Assembly: GCA_008638375.1 (NCBI GenBank)
Contig: CM018052.1
Location: 30,884,239 to 30,948,238, forward strand
From: Nyssa sinensis
Lineage: Eukaryota > Streptophyta > Magnoliopsida > Cornales > Nyssaceae
DNA length: 64,000 nt
Direction: 5' to 3'
Position numbers and translations under genes: made by a program. The notes under the pieces were generated by a model. It had not been told where the DNA came from and did no database searches. It saw only the letters and a program-made list of their open reading frames with translations. Position 1 is the first letter of the stretch; every line of letters starts with the position of its first letter. This document shows positions 59,001-64,000 of this stretch, one piece after another.

Positions 59001-61974
59001 AATTATTAAGGATACATGTAGATGTAGTAATGATGAATTCTATAGATTTTATGTAATCAAAGTTGATTTTAATAATGAATTTTAATTTGCCCCTACTAAG
59101 ATACAATCCTAACTCTGCCCTGACAATATCCATATTAATATGTTATAAATGCCATAATACAACAATCAAATAGCTTTATAAAAGCAGAAGATGCAGGAAA
59201 ATAGAATAACCAAAACAGAAAGAAAAAAAAATATATATATATATATAATTAAACACAATAAGAATAGGACTGCATTCCGTATGACAAAATATCATTGTCC
59301 TGTTTGCCAAAGCAAAATGGATGGCCCTTCATGAAATGGATCTACCCTATTCACTAAGGTCGTGTACATTTTAATGGAAAACAAATTCAAGAAAAGAGAT
59401 GAAACCATGCTACTGGATGAGGCTGCATGTAGCTGTGATTGTGACATTGGTATTTGGCAAGCTTTGTTATGAATAATCTGCATAATTTGAGAAGAGTTAG
59501 GCTCATCTAGCCAACCTATTATCCAGAAACTGCTATCCAAAAATAAAAGAGGAAACCATTTTCCATCATTTTGAAGGAATTTAATATTGTCATCAACAAA
59601 GTTCCCATCTTCTTATACTGCATTGCAGCAACTATGTTTATCAACACATCCAGGATCTACTTCTCATGAATATGACATAATGCCTAAACACACGGCATCT
59701 CTTCAAAAAAAAGATATAAAGGACTGAAAATGTACTAACAGTACTCCAAACATTCTGGCAAAAAATTTTCACATTTTTTATGGATAGTTGAATCCCATGC
59801 GAGAGGTAACCACCCATTTATACATTTGCAGCTATGCAAGGGAAAGCCACAAGTACCATATGTATTCTAGAAGGAATCATATTCCTCATCCAGAATATAA
59901 CCTTAATATCTACAGAGAATACACAAATCAGAGAAATGATATACAAATGGATCCTTACATTTTCAATTAGTCTTCAAGGGTTGAACATAGCAACTTAAAT
60001 TTCTTATGTGGCAGTGCCAAAAGCATACCTGATGGACATCCCCAATAAAATGTGCCAAGAACATGAGCGCCTCTGTCAAATTGTCTGTCATAGACAGATT
60101 ATGATTACCCAGAATTTAGCCAAATGAAAATTATGAAAACCAGTAAATGATGGTACTTACATTTCATTTCAGAATTGGAGTCAGTGTAACCTGACATAAG
60201 TTGCATTGTATAGTTGTAAATGGCTCCTGTTACACACACATCTTTATGGCCATAAGAATCATGGCAGTCTCCTACAAGAAAGGTGTGAACAGAGGACAGT
60301 TACGAAAAGTATTAAAAAGGAATAGCAATTAGATTAGGCTTCTTAATAAATCAAATTTGGATTGGATGATTAATATCAGAATTTCTTCTACATGGGATGT
60401 GTCAGATTCGAATGGACCATGAATGCAGGGACTTAGATCATTCACTATCTTTCACCATGTGTATTAGATGTTAAAAGTTGAGGTGTATAGTAGCATATGA
60501 GCTATAATATGTCTTTTTCAAATTGTGATGTTTGTACGAATCACTCACTATAGAAATATTTGAAACAACTGCTAGCGACACATAGCCACTGCCATAAATG
60601 ACCTTAGGAAACCAAGAAAAAAGATGAACTTACGGCAATACTCATAGTTACACCTGAAGTCAGGTGTGTCAACATAATGCAAAGGTCCAGTCCAGTGCCA
60701 GTGGTAGTTGTGCTTAATCTCATCAGCCCAGGAGCAAACAGAGGCAAGATCACCTTCAGCATATTCTGGAAGCAATAGTTTCACAGCAGCCAAAGCATCT
60801 TCAGTAAGATATCCCTGAAACATACAAAAGGTTTCACATAAATTTCCTAGAAGGAGGTTTTTCAAAATGAGTGCTGCTTTGCTGAAAAGTATTAAGGTTG
60901 GACCAGCCATTACACTCCTCTTTAAGTTCTTCAACCTCCCCCCCAAAAAAAACAAAAAAAAATAAACATCATTTTTCAAACTCGTGAACTATTAAAGATT
61001 TCTTACTCCAGGTTGAAAGCTAAGGGGGTTGTTTTAAACATCCACTAGGACCACTACATTGTGCATTTTGCAGAGTCAAAATTGTTAGCAAAATAATTAA
61101 AGAAAGGTGGATGACCATGATTACATATTACAGTCATTCCATTTGCTCAACTTTTACCCTCCATCCTTTACAATACAGTAACAATAGCTGAGTTCTGATT
61201 CTATAGCAAGCAGCCACATGTATAGCACAGAGTTTAGAAATGAAAACACCCTCTACTCCAGTTTGCCAACTTCAATATTCATGTTGTCAGTATACACTTC
61301 ATTTGCCCATATGTTGTACAAGTCAACAAAGCCTTATCCCTACATGAATCCAGTCTCGCCATTCTTTTCTTTTTAAGACGATTCTCTCAATTAAATTTTC
61401 CCATATTTTGTATTTAGAATAAAAATATGCCTCACCCGCCCACAGTTTTATATGTTTGTGACTAGAATTTAGAAGACATTTTAGGAAAAAAATGTATATA
61501 GAGTACATATACTTGAAATAGGCACAAGTTTAAAATCCCTAACAAATGTGCTTCAAAATTTTAGGGAATAAGATAACAGAACAACTCATTCCCATTCACA
61601 TATCTTGTTTGGATTCATAAATTGCAACTCACAACACTGATTTCTATTATTAACAACTACTAAGCCCATGATTATAGATTGCAAGATATCCGCAAGCTAT
61701 TGTGAAAACCAAACTATGGTCCTTGAGTAATTCCTAGCAGTTTCATGCACAACCGCAAAATATAAAAACAAACTTTGAACCCTTATAAATCACAAAACAA
61801 ACTTAAATTGATATCACCCAATTACAGAAATCCAATTTCTAGACAATCAAGCAACTTTACCTCAGCGATTTTACAAACAGCATAGTGTCCATCCTTTCCC
61901 CAACCTAGAATTCCTGGAATCAATTGCAGAAGAACAAGTACCCTCCCAATCCACCAGAGCTCGATCCTAACCAT
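50100..61974 (-). CDS. ENDO4: S1/P1-type nuclease (plant ENDO family)
   Basis: This is a secreted, zinc-dependent nuclease acting on single-stranded DNA and RNA, a family linked to senescence and programmed cell death. Nine exons fit: 61974-61861, 60814-60634, 60271-60161, 60084-60029, 56370-56287, 55915-55823, 52988-52921, 52252-52179 and 50221-50100, giving 300 aa. Residues 1-24 form a hydrophobic signal peptide ending ILG, so the mature protein would begin at W25. Counting from W25, the ligands fall exactly at P1 nuclease positions: W1, H6 (H30), D45 (D69), H60 (H84), H116 (H147), D120 (D151), H126 (H157), H149 (H181) and D153 (D185). Four N-glycosylation sequons are seen (N118, N137, N211, N225). 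It resembles the ENDO4/5 group more than ENDO2, by memory, so the number in the symbol is tentative. The exon 5 donor was set at CACCAT/GTAGGT to keep the frame. Confidence 0.93.
50684..51056. mobile_element. Foldback repeat rich in GGATACG/GGACACG (intron 8)
   Basis: The left end is AAGCACGGATACGGACACGG. The right end, read inward, is AAGCATGGACAC and is followed by CACGTGTCCGTGTCGGATAC. Flanking direct repeats TTCATTAATGTTA (50671-50683) and TTCATAAATGTTA (51052-51064) match at 12 of 13 positions. The ends suggest a DNA-type element, but the duplication is longer than usual for one. Confidence 0.5.
51065..51370. repeat. Retroelement or SINE-like scrap in intron 8
   Basis: Read on the minus strand it contains ATGGTATCAAAATCTCAG and GTGGGTTCAAGTC. 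The first resembles a TGGTATCAGAGC primer-binding site and the second a pol III B box. Either an old copia edge or a SINE could explain it. Confidence 0.3.
51398..51860. mobile_element. Possible hAT-like MITE with GGGG/CCCC-rich ends (intron 8)
   Basis: The left part reads TAGTGATTAGGAATGTCAAT..GGATGGGG. The right part read inward is CACTGATAGGGCAATAGGGT, followed by CCCCACCTCACCCC. The inverted similarity is imperfect and no clear 8-bp duplication was found. Confidence 0.3.
55504..55700 (+). mobile_element. RTE-type LINE 3' end (intron 6)
   Basis: The frame reads VVKKDMIMGGLTEGMALNRK, followed by the nucleotide block TTATGTAGCCGACCCCAAGT and GGGATAAGGCTTTGTTG, then a simple tail (AAG)n. This is the C-terminus of the reverse transcriptase ORF and the 3' end common to plant RTE LINEs. 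It lies opposite to the host nuclease gene. Confidence 0.6.
57128..57603. mobile_element. MULE-type MITE, best preserved copy (intron 4 of the nuclease gene)
   Basis: The ends are GGATGAATTACACTGACC and, read inward from the right, GGGTAAATTACACTGACC. A perfect 9-bp target duplication AATATTCTA lies at 57119-57127 and 57604-57612. The whole element is a long palindrome: AATGACAAAACTACTGC on the left pairs with GTAGTTTTATCATTTT on the right. The 9-bp duplication and long inverted repeats point to Mutator-type mobilisation. Confidence 0.85.
57719..57870. repeat. GATACG/CGTATC-rich palindromic cluster (intron 4)
   Basis: Repeated TATCGTA, GATACG and TTTCGATACA words occur on both strands. A related run of GATACACGTT lies at about 58350-58410. 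It could be the two ends of one old foldback element. No coding role is seen, although both strands have an open frame because of the palindromes. Confidence 0.5.
58735..58936 (+). mobile_element. Probable L1-type LINE 3' end (intron 4)
   Basis: A GGGTGTGTCTCCCTTGGGCACC stretch precedes TTTACTTATC and an A run. This is the look of plant L1 3' ends with their poly(A). No reverse transcriptase frame is left. Confidence 0.4.
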
Positions 61975-63369
61975 ATCTGCTTCTAATGGACAATAAAATT
62001 GACAGATCACGTCCGAAAATACTAATGCACATACATATATAAAAATGCTACGTACACATACATATACATATATATATATATATAAATGGCCAAAAAAAGA
62101 TTGCAGATACCTGCTCTTGAAAAAATTTTCAATGGTAGATTTCATCAATTAGAGCACAAAATCATCGATGACCCAGCAAAAAAAAAAAGTGCAGCATCAA
62201 TAATTACAGATATTTTCAGATCCGCTGTGTATTAAAACTGAACAGGATCGTAGAACTGAGCCGTACAACTTCTGTGGGGTGTTTTTTTTTCCCCGGTGGC
62301 AACAACTTGTGTAGTTGCATCTGACTTTCAATGCTACAATACGTAATCTTATACTCACAAGTCACAACTAATCGTTTTAATACACGTAATTAAATAAATT
62401 TTAATATTTTAAGAAATTACAAGTTTTCCTTTGTTAGTTCCTTTTGCAAGCATTAAATAGATTATTATTATTAGAAATTTTATAAGCTAATTCAACAATA
62501 AATTATTTATATAAAAAAAGTACAAAATTTTGAACATTAAATAAAAAAATTTATATAAAAAATGGAAAAAAATAGATATTATTGAGATAATATGAGAAAA
62601 TCTAATAAACAATAATTTTCTATTAGTTTAAAAAAATTAAATATTTTTTAATTATGTTTACCAAATCATGCAGTTCAATAAATTTTAAGTTTTCTGATTT
62701 ACTAATTTAATTTAAAGAGTTAAATTTTTTTATAAGTGACATAATTATTTATGTAATGCACTGAAATAGAATAAAAAGTAGTCTAATTTATAGACGAGTC
62801 CAAACGAATTAAAATATTCAAGTTTTGAGTTATAAAATTTAACGAGTTTAAAATATGATTAGATTCGAAATTTTACTTTTATTTTTGAATCACTTTAAAT
62901 AAGTAAATTGTAATTCAAGTTTAAGTAGTTTGATTTTATATAATATTAAATTATTTGTTTATTTGTGTAATCCAGTTCAAGTCATGTTAAATTTTAAAAT
63001 ATAATTAAACTTAATTGATTTACTTTATGCTAAATCTCGAACGAAATTAGAATTAAACTCAACTAAATTTGTTTTAAGTGCAAAAAAATATCAATTAGTC
63101 GAGAGCTAGCTAGGATTTGGTCACTTCAAGTAGAGGCAATGAGCGTGGCTTGAAAACAAATGGTTCAAGTGAAATTAAAGCAACCAATGATAGTAAGTTG
63201 AATGGTGTAGACTGTAGAGTTATTATTTTATAATTAATATTGATCAATAATTTATTAATCTCATTGATTAATAATTTTTTTAGAAGCCTACTTCCATGCT
63301 AAATAATTCATAATTTTTGAGAAAAAAAAATCTTTACAGTATTAACTATTAGAATATGTATGAGTTTTA
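61975..63369. other. Upstream region of the nuclease gene and AT-rich spacer
   Basis: The first 350 bases are the presumed promoter and 5' UTR of the nuclease gene, with a TA microsatellite at about 62066-62083. From about 62780 to 63080 there are AATTCAAGTTT-like blocks shared with 25860-26150. No other gene is seen. Confidence 0.45.
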
Positions 63370-63946
63370 GGGTAAATTACACTGATTTTTCTTGAGATTT
63401 TTGATAATTATATTAATTTTTCTTAAGTTTTTGAAATTACATAGACATTTTTTGCTTTTTTGATAATGTACAAATACCCTCCTTTAATCAAATTTTTTTT
63501 CAAAATGACAATTGTTTCTTTTATTTATTTATTTCTACATTTTTTCAATGTTGACCAATTTTCTCTAACTTTTTTTAAAGATTTTTTTTTAATTTTATTT
63601 AAAAATAAATTTAACATAAATAAATTGTGTTTATTTTATATTTTAAAAATTTAAGATTTTTCTCAATATTTATTTGAAAAATAAAAAATAATTGGTCAAA
63701 ATTTAAATTAAAAATAAAACATGATGGGTATAGTTTTGTCATTTTGAAGAAAAATTTGACTGGATGAAATATTTGTATATTGTCAGATAAAGTATGTAAA
63801 ATTAGTATAATTTCATAAATATCAAGAGAAGTTAGTTAATCAGAAGAAGTCGTTGGTAATTTCAAAAATATCAGAAAAAGTTAGGGTAATTGTTAAAAGT
63901 CAGCATAATTGTCAAAAATCTTAAGAGATGTCAGTATAATTTATCT
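63370..63946. mobile_element. MULE-type MITE
   Basis: The left end is GGGTAAATTACACTGA. The right end read inward is AGATAAATTATACTGACATC. The interior has GACAATTGTTTC and its near-complement TAGTTTTGTCATTTTG. Flanking 9-mers TGAGTTTTA and TAAATTATA agree at only 6 of 9, so the duplication is decayed or the ends are slightly off. Confidence 0.55.
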
Positions 63947-64000
63947 TAAATTATATCACAACTATTAGTAAAATTAATTTTTAGCAATAAAAAAGGAGAT

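Overview
This window looks like nuclear DNA of a flowering plant, most likely a eudicot. It is AT-rich and has intron-split genes with GT..AG borders. It also carries many plant-type transposon relics: PIF/Harbinger, MULE-type MITEs, Ty3/gypsy fragments and LINE 3' ends. I cannot name the species. All exon models below were built by eye from splice signals and reading frame, without transcripts.

Two full conserved genes are present, both on the minus strand. At 35351-40332 lies an 8-exon gene for a type II (rotenone-insensitive) internal alternative NAD(P)H-ubiquinone oxidoreductase, NDA type, 545 aa. It has both dinucleotide-binding motifs and a C-terminal SRI tripeptide. At 50100-61974 lies a 9-exon gene for an S1/P1-type nuclease (ENDO family), 300 aa. 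All nine expected zinc ligands are present at P1 nuclease spacing. Its introns are long and hold a MULE-type MITE, LINE 3' ends and foldback repeats.

Region 1 to about 4.2 kb is repeat-rich intergenic DNA. From 4215 to 15516 there is a PIF/Harbinger DNA transposon with a TAC target duplication. It carries a transposase pseudogene that lost its central catalytic part and a Myb/SANT-like ORF1 pseudogene with two stop codons. A 4.3-kb solo LTR of Ty3/gypsy type is nested inside it. A receptor-kinase exon fragment sits within an ORF1 intron. A second copy of the flanking sequence at about 2.3 kb is a natural empty site. At 15915-17512 there is a Pack-MULE-like element carrying exon 1 of an R2R3-MYB gene.

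From about 17.6 to 34.1 kb there is a tandem array of four paralogous small genes coding for 56-60 aa proteins with the shared core PKRGQVKxAIVL. Each has a conserved TATA box, an upstream TGTGAACGCA motif and a distal CACGTG block. I do not recognise a function for the family, and it is the best candidate here for something under-described. Copies 2 and 3 belong to a larger segmental duplication with a Ty3/gypsy gag remnant at the junction. They share a 7-bp insertion that replaces the C-terminal tail.

From about 42.5 to 50 kb there is no recognisable gene. It holds a MITE and an unexplained set of repeated non-coding modules at 43.7-47.8 kb. After 62 kb the window is AT-rich repeat DNA with one more MITE.
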